The notes beneath the pieces were generated by a model. The model was not told where the DNA came from, ran no database searches, and saw nothing but the letters and a program-made list of their open reading frames with translations. From assembly GCF_000949385.2 (NCBI RefSeq), contig NZ_JYKO02000001.1:3150648-3214647 (forward strand): 64,000 nt of DNA. Reading direction: 5' to 3'. Both the position numbers and the translations under genes were made by a program. Shown here one piece after another: positions 16,161-25,471 of this stretch (position 1 is the first letter of the stretch; the number at the start of each line of letters is the position of its first letter). The stretch is from Pseudomonas sp. LFM046. Lineage in GTDB: Bacteria; Pseudomonadota; Gammaproteobacteria; Pseudomonadales; Pseudomonadaceae.

Positions 16161-16252
16161 GGGCGAATTCATTCGCCAATCGGACCGAAGGTTCGGCCTC
16201 AGGGCCTCAGGGAGCAGCTTCGCCGCCCTTGGCGAATGAATTCGCCCCCACA
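16156..16252. repeat. REP-type inverted pair, copy 2
   Basis: A 97 bp element with the same 22 bp inverted arms (TGTAGGGGCGAATTCATTCG at the left). It separates the converging LysR and LacI-type genes, and its left end overlaps the LysR stop codon. Confidence 0.85.
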
Positions 16253-16273
16253 GAAGAGCGCCCCTACGCCGGG

Positions 16274-17299
16274 TCAGCACTGCAGCGCCGTCGACTCCCG
16301 CGCCACCAGTTCGCTGCCCACATCCACCTGCGAGTTCCACTCGCCCTCGCCACGGATGCGCTGGCACAGCAGTTCCACCGTGGCATTGGCCACCCGCTCG
16401 GCGGGAATGCGCACGCTGGTCAGCGACGGCATCGCCACCCGGGCGATGGGCAGATCACCGAAGCCGCAGATGCCCAGTTGGTCCGGCACCCGGATGCCCA
16501 GGCGCTGGCAGGTGAAGAGCGCACCGATGGCGGGCATGTCGTTGGTGAAGAAGGCGCCATCGCAGTCGATCTCGCCACGGGCAAAGCGTTGGATCACGTC
16601 CACGCCGTCGTCGATATGGGGTACGGGCGAGGTGTTCAACCGCAGCGGCTCGATGCCCAGCCCGTCCCACACCGCCTGGCGAAAACCGGCGAAACGCAGG
16701 TTTTCCCGCGCGTCGTCGTAGCCGAAGAAAGCCGGTTTGCGGTAGCCGCATTCCACCAGGTGACGCCCGGCCGCGGCGCCGGCGGCCCAGTTGGAGAAAC
16801 CCACCACCTGCCCCACCGGTTGCCGGGGTACATCGCCTTCGGGCAAGTCCCAGAGTTCGATCAGGGGAATGTCGGTGGACTGGAGCAGTTCCAGGGTTTC
16901 CGGCGCGTGATAACCATAGGCGAGGATCAGGCCGTCCAGTTGGCGGCCGAGGAAGGCCCGCAGCAGCTTGCCCTCTTCCTCCTGGGAGAATCGCGTTTCA
17001 CCGATCAGCAAGTGAAAGCCTGCCCGCGCCAGCCCCTGCTGAAGGACTTCGATGGTGGTGGCGAGGATGGGGTTGGTGATGGTGGTGATCAGCGCACCGA
17101 TGATGCCGCTGCGCCGGGTCACCAATTGGCTGGCGGCCAGGTTGGGCACATAGCCCAGTTCGCGCACCGCCTGCTCGACCTTCTGCCGGGTCTGCTCCGA
17201 GACCATGTCCGGCTTGGACAGGGCGCGGGATACCGTCATCCCGGAAACTCCGGCCAGCCGGGCGACATCCTGCAGGGTGGGTTTGCTCTTGGTGGACAT
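16274..17299 (-). CDS. LacI-family transcriptional regulator (GntR-like)
   Basis: A 341-residue LacI/GalR repressor. The helix-turn-helix is LQDVARLAGVSGMTVSRALS followed by the hinge helix region ELGYVPNLAASQLVTRRSG, and the rest is a type I periplasmic-binding fold. The sequence resembles gluconate-operon repressors of Pseudomonas, but no gluconate genes are adjacent here. It is downstream of the ThDP-dependent decarboxylase on the same strand, separated by 209 bp that hold a REP element. Target and inducer remain open. Confidence 0.85.
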   Translation of the reverse strand: MSTKSKPTLQDVARLAGVSGMTVSRALSKPDMVSEQTRQKVEQAVRELGYVPNLAASQLVTRRSGIIGALITTITNPILATTIEVLQQGLARAGFHLLIGETRFSQEEEGKLLRAFLGRQLDGLILAYGYHAPETLELLQSTDIPLIELWDLPEGDVPRQPVGQVVGFSNWAAGAAAGRHLVECGYRKPAFFGYDDARENLRFAGFRQAVWDGLGIEPLRLNTSPVPHIDDGVDVIQRFARGEIDCDGAFFTNDMPAIGALFTCQRLGIRVPDQLGICGFGDLPIARVAMPSLTSVRIPAERVANATVELLCQRIRGEGEWNSQVDVGSELVARESTALQC

Positions 17300-17368
17300 C
17301 CTGGCCTCGTGCGTCTATCGGGGAGGGGCATTATCCCTGAACAGCCCATGTCGAAGCGATTCCCGGCC

Positions 17369-17466
17369 TGTAGGAGCGATTTCAATCGCCAAGCGAGCCG
17401 CAGGTTCGCCCTGCTGCCTGCCAGGGGGCGGCTACGCCGCCCTTGGCGAATGAATTCGCCCCTACC
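17369..17466. repeat. REP-type inverted pair, copy 3
   Basis: A 98 bp element. The right arm (GGCGAATGAATTCGCCCCTA) matches copy 1, while the left arm is diverged (TGTAGGAGCGATTTCAATCG). It lies between the LacI-type regulator and the decarboxylase. Confidence 0.8.
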
Positions 17467-17508
17467 AGGAAGGTTTCGCCTTCACCCATGTGCGAAGGCT
17501 TTCCCCGA

Positions 17509-19119
17509 TTACTGCAGGAACTCCGCGTGCTCCCACACCTCGATCACAGTCGGGCGGTCAGCCTTTGCGGCTGTCTTCAGCAGCTCGGCCAGATGTTCCA
17601 GGCTCTCGGCCTTCTCGGCATTGCAGCCGAAGGCGCGGGCCAGGCCCTGGAAGTCCGGGGTGTAGATGTCGACGCCGATGGTGGGAATGTCACGGTTCTT
17701 CATGTAGCGCTTGATCTCGCCGTAACCGCTGTTGTTCCACAGCAGCACGATGATGGGCGCGCCGGCTTCCACGGCGGAGGCCAGTTCCGGCAGGGTGAAC
17801 TGGATGCCACCGTCGCCGATCAGGGCAATCACCGGGCGTTCCGGGGCAGCCAGCTTGGCGCCCACGGCGGCCGGCAGCCCGTAGCCGAGGGTGCCGTAGC
17901 CGGTGGCGGAGTTGAACCAGCTGCGGGGGCGCGTGGCTTCGAACAGGTGGTTGCCGGAGTACACGGGTTGGGTGGAGTCGCCGGCGACGATCAGGTCCGG
18001 CAGGGTCTGCTGGAGAGTTTCCAGCACCTTGCGCTGGCCGTTCCAGGATTCCGGCCACTGGGCATCCAGTTGCTCACGGACGGCGGCGGCGCGCTTGGAG
18101 CCCGCGCTGTCTGCGCTGAAGGCGGCACCGGCGCCCACGGCATCGGCCAGGGCGGCCAGGGCCTTGCGGGCATCGCTGAGGATGGCCAGGTCAGCCGGGT
18201 AATTGCGGTTCAACTGCTCAGGATCGATGTCGACGCGGATCAACGGGCTTTCGATGCGGAAGTTGCCATCGAACACCACGTCATAGTCGGTCTCGCCCAG
18301 CTCGGTGCCGATGGCCAGGATCAGGTCGGACTCCAGCACCATCTGGCGCACCGGCACCCAGGCCTGGTTGCAGCCCAGTGCCAGCGGGTGGCCCTTGGGC
18401 AGCACGCCCTTGGCGTTGATGGTGTAGGCAGTCGGGGCATCCAGGGCTTCCACCAGGCGCTGGGCCTCGGCGCCGGCGTCGGCACAGCCGCCACCCAGCA
18501 GCACCAGCGGGCGCTTGGCCGCCTTGAGCATCCCGGCAGCGCGGGCGATGGCGTCGGCGCACGGGGCCGGACGGCTCGGCTGCGCGCCCAGCTTGCGGCT
18601 CACGTGGTCCGCCGGGGCGGTGATCACGTCAATCGGGATCTCGATGTGCACCGGGCGCGGACGGGAGCCGTTGAACACGGCGAAGGCGCGGGACAGCACT
18701 TCCGGCAGCTCGTCGGGGCGCATCAGGGTGTGGCTGAAGGCGGCGACGCCGGAGACCAGATTGCGCTGGGAGGGCAGCTCATGGAGGCGGCCGCCGCCCA
18801 TGCCCAGTTGCTCGGTGTTGTTGACGCTGGAGATCACCAGCATGGGGATGGAATCGGCGTAGGCCTGGCCCATGGCGGTGGTGATGTTGGTCATGCCCGG
18901 ACCGGTGATGATGAAGCACACGCCCGGTTTGCCGGAAACACGGGCATAGCCGTCGGCCATGAAGCCGGCGCCCTGCTCGTGGCGCGGCGTCACGTGACGG
19001 ATGCGGGTGTTGGGCAGGCCGCGATACAGCTCGACCGTGTGCACACCAGGGATACCGAACACGGTATCCACGCCAAAGCCTTCCAGCAGCTCAACCAGCA
19101 GCTCTCCGCAGGTCAACAT
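17509..19119 (-). CDS. ThDP-dependent enzyme, 5-guanidino-2-oxopentanoate decarboxylase-like
   Basis: A 536-residue thiamine-diphosphate enzyme of the acetolactate synthase/pyruvate decarboxylase family. The catalytic Glu region is RHEQGAGFMADGYARVSGKPG, and the ThDP/Mg motif is IGDGGIQFTLPEL through NNSGYGEIKRYM. The N-terminus (CGELLVELLEGFGVDTVFGIPGV, of which I cite part) resembles proteins annotated as AruI, which decarboxylates 2-ketoarginine in the arginine transaminase pathway. The partner aminotransferase AruH is not in the window, so the assignment is by resemblance only; an acetolactate synthase-like or other 2-oxo acid decarboxylase is possible. The start at 19119 follows a strong GGAGG; 14 extra upstream codons are unlikely. 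Confidence 0.7.
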   Translation of the reverse strand: MLTCGELLVELLEGFGVDTVFGIPGVHTVELYRGLPNTRIRHVTPRHEQGAGFMADGYARVSGKPGVCFIITGPGMTNITTAMGQAYADSIPMLVISSVNNTEQLGMGGGRLHELPSQRNLVSGVAAFSHTLMRPDELPEVLSRAFAVFNGSRPRPVHIEIPIDVITAPADHVSRKLGAQPSRPAPCADAIARAAGMLKAAKRPLVLLGGGCADAGAEAQRLVEALDAPTAYTINAKGVLPKGHPLALGCNQAWVPVRQMVLESDLILAIGTELGETDYDVVFDGNFRIESPLIRVDIDPEQLNRNYPADLAILSDARKALAALADAVGAGAAFSADSAGSKRAAAVREQLDAQWPESWNGQRKVLETLQQTLPDLIVAGDSTQPVYSGNHLFEATRPRSWFNSATGYGTLGYGLPAAVGAKLAAPERPVIALIGDGGIQFTLPELASAVEAGAPIIVLLWNNSGYGEIKRYMKNRDIPTIGVDIYTPDFQGLARAFGCNAEKAESLEHLAELLKTAAKADRPTVIEVWEHAEFLQ

Positions 19120-19242
19120 GGGCAGTCCTCCAAAGGAAATCAGGTTTCGAATGGCGGGCACTCTAACATGGCGATGTTAGCGTTAACATCACTTTTGTCG
19201 GAATTGTCTGACAGGGTCTTTCTGCTGAGGTGGAAACTGGGT

Positions 19243-19270
19243 TGTGGGGGCGCATTCATCCGCCCCCACA
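19243..19270. repeat. single REP-like palindrome
   Basis: A 28 bp palindrome, TGTGGGGGCG at 19243-19252, eight-base loop, and its complement at 19261-19270. It resembles one arm of the three REP pairs to the left, and lies between ilvA and the decarboxylase. Confidence 0.7.
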
Positions 19271-19289
19271 GGGGTGAGGCGACTGTGCG

Positions 19290-20870
<1,581 letters not shown>

Positions 20871-20916
20871 GCTGGGCTCCTGGTTTCGATCTTGGCGCCC
20901 AGGAGACAGAAGGAAA

Positions 20917-20939
20917 AAACCCGCCTCGAGGGCGGGTTT
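20917..20939 (-). terminator. attenuator terminator upstream of ilvA
   Basis: On the minus strand the hairpin AAACCCGCC, loop CTCGA, GGCGGGTTT is followed by more T (six in a row in total). It lies 47 bp before the ilvA start, so it would stop transcription before the gene. Its 5' arm can instead pair with GGCGGGTT at the end of the leader peptide gene (20957-20964), which gives the antiterminator. Confidence 0.85.
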
Positions 20940-20954
20940 CTGTTTGGTCGTCGG

Positions 20955-21020
20955 CTAACCCGCCACTGCTGGAATGGCGGTAATAATCGAGGGGCCGGAC
21001 AACCAAGGGAATTGATTCAT
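20955..21020 (-). CDS. ilvA leader peptide (putative, 21 residues)
   Basis: A short ORF runs from ATG at 21020 to TAG at 20957-20955. It encodes 21 residues, among them the run Ser-Ile-Ile-Thr-Ala-Ile, plus single Leu and Val codons. The Ile codons sit just ahead of a hairpin CCGCCA/TGGCGG (20980-20975 with 20965-20960) inside the ORF, and the stop codon lies in the second arm. That arm (GGCGGGTT) can pair with the downstream terminator arm. Stalling at Ile codons would free the second arm, form the antiterminator and let ilvA be read. The ATG has no Shine-Dalgarno sequence; the promoter predicted just upstream would start the transcript at or near the ATG. Function is inferred from arrangement. 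Confidence 0.75.
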   Translation of the reverse strand: MNQFPWLSGPSIITAIPAVAG

Positions 21021-21027
21021 GGCGGGC

Positions 21028-21057
21028 AATCTAGAGGGGCGGAGTCCTTCAGGTCAA
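21028..21057 (-). promoter_or_regulatory. promoter of the ilvA leader
   Basis: On the minus strand, TTGACC (21057-21052) is separated by 18 bp from TAGATT (21033-21028). The leader ATG begins 7 bases after the -10 hexamer, so the start site would be at or next to the A of ATG and the transcript would be leaderless. Confidence 0.65.
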
Positions 21058-21092
21058 GCGGCAATTTCGGATAGGCGAAAAGAATTCATCCT

Positions 21093-21284
21093 TCAGACGT
21101 GATCCCGGACCACCCGCAATTCGGCGGCATCCTGGTTCATCCGCTGGATCACATTGAACAACTGCTCCTTCAGGGCCTGGTCGCCGATGCGGTCGGCGGC
21201 GCGCATCACGGCAATGGCAGCCGCTTCGTTGTTCATGGCCACTGCATCCAGGGTCTTGCGAAAGTTTCTTACGGTACGCGTCAC
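21093..21284 (-). CDS. small hypothetical protein, 63 residues
   Basis: No named family recognised. The product is mostly helical in composition (TLDAVAMNNEAAAIAVMRAADRIGDQALKEQLF contains regular Ala/Leu/Gln heptads; only part is cited as a motif), charged, with no signal peptide or membrane segment. A GTG start at 21284 has a good GGAAGGACC ribosome binding site, which supports a real gene. It is read toward ilvA but a new promoter for the ilvA leader follows, so it is likely a separate unit. It is divergent from mltA. Confidence 0.65.
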   Translation of the reverse strand: MTRTVRNFRKTLDAVAMNNEAAAIAVMRAADRIGDQALKEQLFNVIQRMNQDAAELRVVRDHV

Positions 21285-21442
21285 GACTGGGGTCCTTCCT
21301 TAAGCTGCGAACACCCTATTGGATAATTATTTCCTTTTGATTTCATCGACTTGGATCAACGCATCCGTCCGACGAAATTGACGTCGCCCCGGTCATTCAC
21401 CAAGCTACCCCGCTTTGAATCACTCACCAGGAACACCACGAC

Positions 21443-22621
21443 GTGATTGCCCTCTCCTTCCGTCGGGGCCGGCTGGCGCTGTGCGTCGCCGCCCTGCTCT
21501 CGCTGGTCGCCGGTTGCGACAAGGAACCCGCGAAACCCATACAACCCAAGGTCGAGACCTACACCCGGGCGACCTGGGAAGAGCTGCCCGCCACCAACGA
21601 CGCCGACCTCCTGGCCGGTTTCAACGCCTGGCGCTCGGCTTGCGCCCGACTGGCCCGTGACCCGATCTGGGCGGCCCCCTGCGGCAGCGCCGGCCAGGTG
21701 CCGGAAGACCCCACTGCCGTCCGCGCCTGGCTCAAGGCCCAACTGGACGTCTACAGTCTGCGCAACGCCCACAACAGCCCGCAGGGCCTGATCACCGGCT
21801 ACTACGAACCGGTCTATGCCGGCAGCCTGAGACGCACCAAGGAAACCGAGGTACCGGTGTACGGCACCCCGGAAGACATGATCATCGTCGCCCTGGACAG
21901 CCTCTACCCGGAACTCAAGGGCAAGCGCCTGCGCGGGCGCCTGGAAGGCCGCGTGCTCAAGCCCTATGACGACGCCGCCACCATCCGCGCCAACGGCGTC
22001 AAGGCGCCGGTACTGGCCTGGCTCTCCGACCCCATGGACCTGCAATTCCTGCAGATCCAGGGCTCCGGGCGTATCCAGTTGGAGAACGGCCGCCAACTGC
22101 GCATCGGCTACGCCGACCAGAACGGTCACCCCTACCGCCCGGTGGGCCGCTGGCTGGTGGAACAGGGCCTGCTGAAGCAGGAAGACGTCAGCATGAGCAG
22201 CATTCGCGACTGGGCCAGGGCCAACCCGCAGCGGGTCCAGGAGCTGCTCGCGACCAACCCGAGCTATGTGTTCTTCGGCCTCAATCCGGACAGCAACGAA
22301 GGTCCTCGCGGGTCCCTCAACGTGCCCCTGACCGCCGGCTACAGCGTGGCCATCGACCGCAAGGTGATCCCGCTGGGCAGCCTGCTCTGGCTCTCCACCA
22401 CCCGCCCCGACGGCAGCCCGGTCACTCGTCCGGTGGCTGCCCAGGACACCGGCGGCGCCATCGCAGGTGAAGTGCGCGCCGACCTCTTCTGGGGCACCGG
22501 CGCCGAAGCCGGCGAACTGGCCGGCAACATGAAGCAGGCGGGGCAACTCTGGATGCTCTGGCCGAAGGGCGCGCCGTTGCCCGGCGCAGCCACTGCGCCA
22601 GCACAGGGGGGCAAATCATGA
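21443..22621 (+). CDS. mltA: membrane-bound lytic murein transglycosylase A
   Basis: MltA cleaves the glycan strands of peptidoglycan between MurNAc and GlcNAc, forming 1,6-anhydro ends, from the outer membrane. The 392-residue product starts with a lipoprotein signal, ALLSLVAGC, with the lipidated Cys at residue 25. The MltA domain follows with FYEPV-type GLITGYYEPVYAGS and the sequence IQGSGRI, and the C-terminal 3D domain contains AAQDTGGAIAGEVRADLFWG with the catalytic-type aspartates. GTG at 21443 is the start. Its end overlaps the next gene by 4 bp (ATGA). Confidence 0.93.
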   Translation: MIALSFRRGRLALCVAALLSLVAGCDKEPAKPIQPKVETYTRATWEELPATNDADLLAGFNAWRSACARLARDPIWAAPCGSAGQVPEDPTAVRAWLKAQLDVYSLRNAHNSPQGLITGYYEPVYAGSLRRTKETEVPVYGTPEDMIIVALDSLYPELKGKRLRGRLEGRVLKPYDDAATIRANGVKAPVLAWLSDPMDLQFLQIQGSGRIQLENGRQLRIGYADQNGHPYRPVGRWLVEQGLLKQEDVSMSSIRDWARANPQRVQELLATNPSYVFFGLNPDSNEGPRGSLNVPLTAGYSVAIDRKVIPLGSLLWLSTTRPDGSPVTRPVAAQDTGGAIAGEVRADLFWGTGAEAGELAGNMKQAGQLWMLWPKGAPLPGAATAPAQGGKS

Positions 22622-23124
22622 GCCTGGTCATCCGCGCGGAAGCGCCCGCCGATATCCCCGCCATCGAAGCCCTGACCGTCGCCGCATTTGCCCAGGCGCC
22701 CCACAGCAGCGGCACCGAGCAGTTCATCGTCAACGGCTTGCGGCGTGCCGGGCAGCTGTCGCTGTCCCTGGTGGCGGAGGACGGCGGCGAGCTCGTCGGC
22801 CACGTGGCCCTGTCGCCGGTGCGCATCTCCTCCGGAGCCACGAGCTGGTACGGCCTGGGCCCCATTTCCGTGGCGCCGGCACGCCAGGGTGCGGGCATCG
22901 GTTCCCGCCTCATGGGCGCCGCCCTGGCCGGATTGCGTGAGCTTGGGGCGGAAGGCTGCGTGCTGCTGGGCGACCCCGCCTACTACAGCCGTTTCGGCTT
23001 CATCGTGCGCCCGGGCCTGGTGCTGCCCGGCGTGCCTGCGGAGTATTTCCAGGCCTTCTCGTTCAGCGGCGAATGGCCCGTGGGGGATGTCAGCTATCAC
23101 CTGGCGTTCGAAGCCACTGACTGA
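22618..23124 (+). CDS. GNAT-family N-acetyltransferase (YhbS-like)
   Basis: A 168-residue Gcn5-related acetyltransferase. The acetyl-CoA loop motif is GLGPISVAPARQGAGIGSRL, with QGAGIGS as the pyrophosphate-binding turn, and the C-terminal part LGDPAYYSRFGFIV matches YhbS-type proteins. The start overlaps mltA by 4 bp, so the two are translationally linked. Substrate not known. Confidence 0.88.
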   Translation: MSLVIRAEAPADIPAIEALTVAAFAQAPHSSGTEQFIVNGLRRAGQLSLSLVAEDGGELVGHVALSPVRISSGATSWYGLGPISVAPARQGAGIGSRLMGAALAGLRELGAEGCVLLGDPAYYSRFGFIVRPGLVLPGVPAEYFQAFSFSGEWPVGDVSYHLAFEATD

Positions 23125-23200
23125 AACCCCATCTGATTAGGTATAAGAGAGCTTTGCGCAAAGGAAGGCGCCAACCGATTCGGTCAGTACGGGGGCAGCC

Positions 23201-24181
23201 ATGAGAGACGACGCCGAAACCACCCACGAGGTCTACAAAGCGCTACTGGAGTCCACCCGGGCGATCCCCTGGAAGATCGACTGGAAGACCATGACCTTTG
23301 CCTACATCGGTCCGCAGATCGAAGCGTTGCTGGGCTGGAGCCAGTCCAGTTGGGTTGGCGTCAATGACTGGGCCGAGCGCATGCACCCCGATGACCGCGA
23401 TGCCGTGGTCGCCTTCTGCGTCGCCCAGTCCCAGGCGGGCACCGACCACGAAGCGGACTACCGTGCCCTCACCCCCCAGGGCGACTACGTCTGGATTCGC
23501 GACGTGGTGCACGTCATGCGCAATGCCGAGGGCGAGGTGGAAGCCCTGGTCGGCTTCATGTTCGACATCAGCGAGCGCAAGAAGGCCGAGCAGCAGCTCA
23601 TCGACCTGCAGAAGCAACTGGAGGAGTACTCCTACCAGGACGGCCTGACCGGCGTGGCCAACCGGCGCATGTTCGACTCCATGCTGGACATGGAATGGGC
23701 CAACGCCCAGCGCACCGGCGAGCCGCTGTCGCTGATCCTGCTCGATATCGACTACTTCAAGCAGTACAACGACCACTACGGCCATATCCAGGGCGATGAC
23801 TGCCTGAGAAGCGTGGGCAAGGCACTGAAGAACGCCGCCATCCGCCCCCGGGACTTCGTCGCTCGCTTTGGCGGGGAAGAGTTCGTGCTGATCCTCCCGG
23901 CCACCGACGAACCCGCCGCCCGCCAGGTGGCCGAGCGCTGCCGCAAGCTGATCCGCGAACAGTGCATCCCCCACGAGAAATCCGGGGTCGCCTCGCTCCT
24001 GACCATCAGCCTGGGCGTCGGCACCCTGGTTCCCAGCCACCAGGACCAGCCCTTGCCCTTCATCCAGGCCGTGGACAAGCTGCTCTATCAGGCCAAGCAG
24101 CGCGGGCGCGACCGCCTGGAGTCGGCCCACTTTGGCGGCCGCCGGGACCTGGCCCAGAAACGAGAAGGCGAAGGTCACTGA
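23201..24181 (+). CDS. PAS-GGDEF diguanylate cyclase
   Basis: This cytoplasmic 326-residue protein makes cyclic di-GMP from GTP. An N-terminal PAS domain (about 20-125, with the PAC end GFMFDISERKKAEQQ) is joined by a short coiled segment to a GGDEF domain (about 140-310). The active-site loop is GGEEF at residues 224-228, and five residues upstream lies RPRD (215-218), an intact inhibitory I-site. LDIDYFKQYND is the metal-binding segment. There is no transmembrane part. It probably sits alone, with 76 bp to the acetyltransferase upstream. A perfect palindrome spans its stop codon. Confidence 0.92.
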   Translation: MRDDAETTHEVYKALLESTRAIPWKIDWKTMTFAYIGPQIEALLGWSQSSWVGVNDWAERMHPDDRDAVVAFCVAQSQAGTDHEADYRALTPQGDYVWIRDVVHVMRNAEGEVEALVGFMFDISERKKAEQQLIDLQKQLEEYSYQDGLTGVANRRMFDSMLDMEWANAQRTGEPLSLILLDIDYFKQYNDHYGHIQGDDCLRSVGKALKNAAIRPRDFVARFGGEEFVLILPATDEPAARQVAERCRKLIREQCIPHEKSGVASLLTISLGVGTLVPSHQDQPLPFIQAVDKLLYQAKQRGRDRLESAHFGGRRDLAQKREGEGH

Positions 24182-24215
24182 CCTTCGCCCATGCTCGCGT
24201 GCGACGACTGACCCG

Positions 24216-25319
24216 CTACATCGACAGCAGGTGCCCCGCCCTCGGGGCCGCGTGGCCCTGCAGCACCTGCTGGTAGATCGCCTCCACGGCCGCCGGTCCG
24301 TGCCCATATTCCAGGTCCATCCACTGCTGGGCGTAGCCCGCGAAGGCGCGCCAGCGATCCACCATGGCCTGTTGGAAGGCCTGGTTGCCCACCTTGTGGA
24401 TCAGCTTCTGCGCCTCGGTCGGGGCGAAGAACATCGTGGGCTTCGGTCCCGGCATGTCCGGCGAGCGCCCTTGGCGCTGGTCCCAGTGGGCGGCGCCCAC
24501 CAGGCAGCTGTACTTCAGCTCTGAACCCAGCTTGCGGTGGACCTGGTCCAGCAACGGGCCGTTGCCGGCGAAATCCACCAGTACCGACGGGACATTGCCC
24601 GGAAGCTGGTCCAGCTCGTCGTAGCCCAGCACCCGGTCATAGCACTTTAGCGCCTCGACGAAAGCCCGATTTCCCGGAGAGGTCAGGCCGATCACCTGAT
24701 AGTCCATGCCCCGGCCCTTCCGGCTGCGGTTCAGCAGATAGGCCATGCCGATGGCGGTCTTGCTCGACGCGCTGGTCACCACCACGTCATGGGCACCGAA
24801 GAACTGCTCCGCGGCCAGAAAGCCGTCCAGCAGGAAGGAGGTGGTGAACAGCGGACGCAGGAGCATCTGCAACGCCTCGTCATCCTCGTGATAGAGGGCG
24901 TCGTTGGCGCAGTTCAGATAATGGTTGTAGAGCGGCGGCAAGGCCTGCCGATGGGGCGCCGCATCCACGAAGCCGTTGGGACGCACCTTGTCCGGCGTGA
25001 CCCGGAGATGGGTGGACATGGGGTAGTAGCCGAAGAAGCGCTGGCCGATCTCCAGCTCCGGGCAGTGGGACTGCACCACTTCGGCAAAGCCCCAGACGGG
25101 GATGATCCCCATCCCTTCTTCGCCGGTGGGAAAGAATTGCCAATAGCCCAGGGTCTCGCCCAGCGCGGCATAGGTGATGTTGTTGGCGGTGAAGGCAAAG
25201 CGGTCGACCCGCAGCAGCGCCTGCCCCTGCCCCAGGTCGCCGGCCTTCAGCAGGCCCTCACGAACCCGGCACTCGGTAATCCGGTCGCGCTTGACCAGCA
25301 GATCCAGGGTGGTGCCCAT
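24216..25319 (-). CDS. DUF2855 family protein
   Basis: A 367-residue protein of the DUF2855 family, function not established. Visible features are FTANNITYAALGE, IPVWGFAEVVQS, and a central VVTSASSKTAIGMAYLL that looks like the nucleotide-binding turn of medium-chain dehydrogenase folds (compare the quinone reductase group), followed by GLTSPGNRAFVEAL. An NAD(P)-dependent reductase is therefore a guess. ATG at 25319 follows AAGGAGAGCATCG. The LysR gene upstream on the same strand is 152 bp away. Confidence 0.75.
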   Translation of the reverse strand: MGTTLDLLVKRDRITECRVREGLLKAGDLGQGQALLRVDRFAFTANNITYAALGETLGYWQFFPTGEEGMGIIPVWGFAEVVQSHCPELEIGQRFFGYYPMSTHLRVTPDKVRPNGFVDAAPHRQALPPLYNHYLNCANDALYHEDDEALQMLLRPLFTTSFLLDGFLAAEQFFGAHDVVVTSASSKTAIGMAYLLNRSRKGRGMDYQVIGLTSPGNRAFVEALKCYDRVLGYDELDQLPGNVPSVLVDFAGNGPLLDQVHRKLGSELKYSCLVGAAHWDQRQGRSPDMPGPKPTMFFAPTEAQKLIHKVGNQAFQQAMVDRWRAFAGYAQQWMDLEYGHGPAAVEAIYQQVLQGHAAPRAGHLLSM

Positions 25320-25471
25320 CGATGCTCTCCTTCGGCTGAACCTTCATCCCCGCGCAGGCCTGCCCCGCGCCGTGCACACCAGCATAGTCGCGCAGCAGCG
25401 AGCGGCCAGGGCATCATTCCGACTTCCGGACGAGCCTGTGAAGCAGGCCGACTACCAGTCATCGGGCAAGG

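Noticed and set aside
24167-24189. Palindrome GGCGAAGGTCA-C-TGACCTTCGCC at the end of the diguanylate cyclase gene
   Set aside because: An 11 bp arm pair, but the loop is too short and no T-run follows on either strand, so I do not call a terminator. It might be a protein site, with no further evidence.
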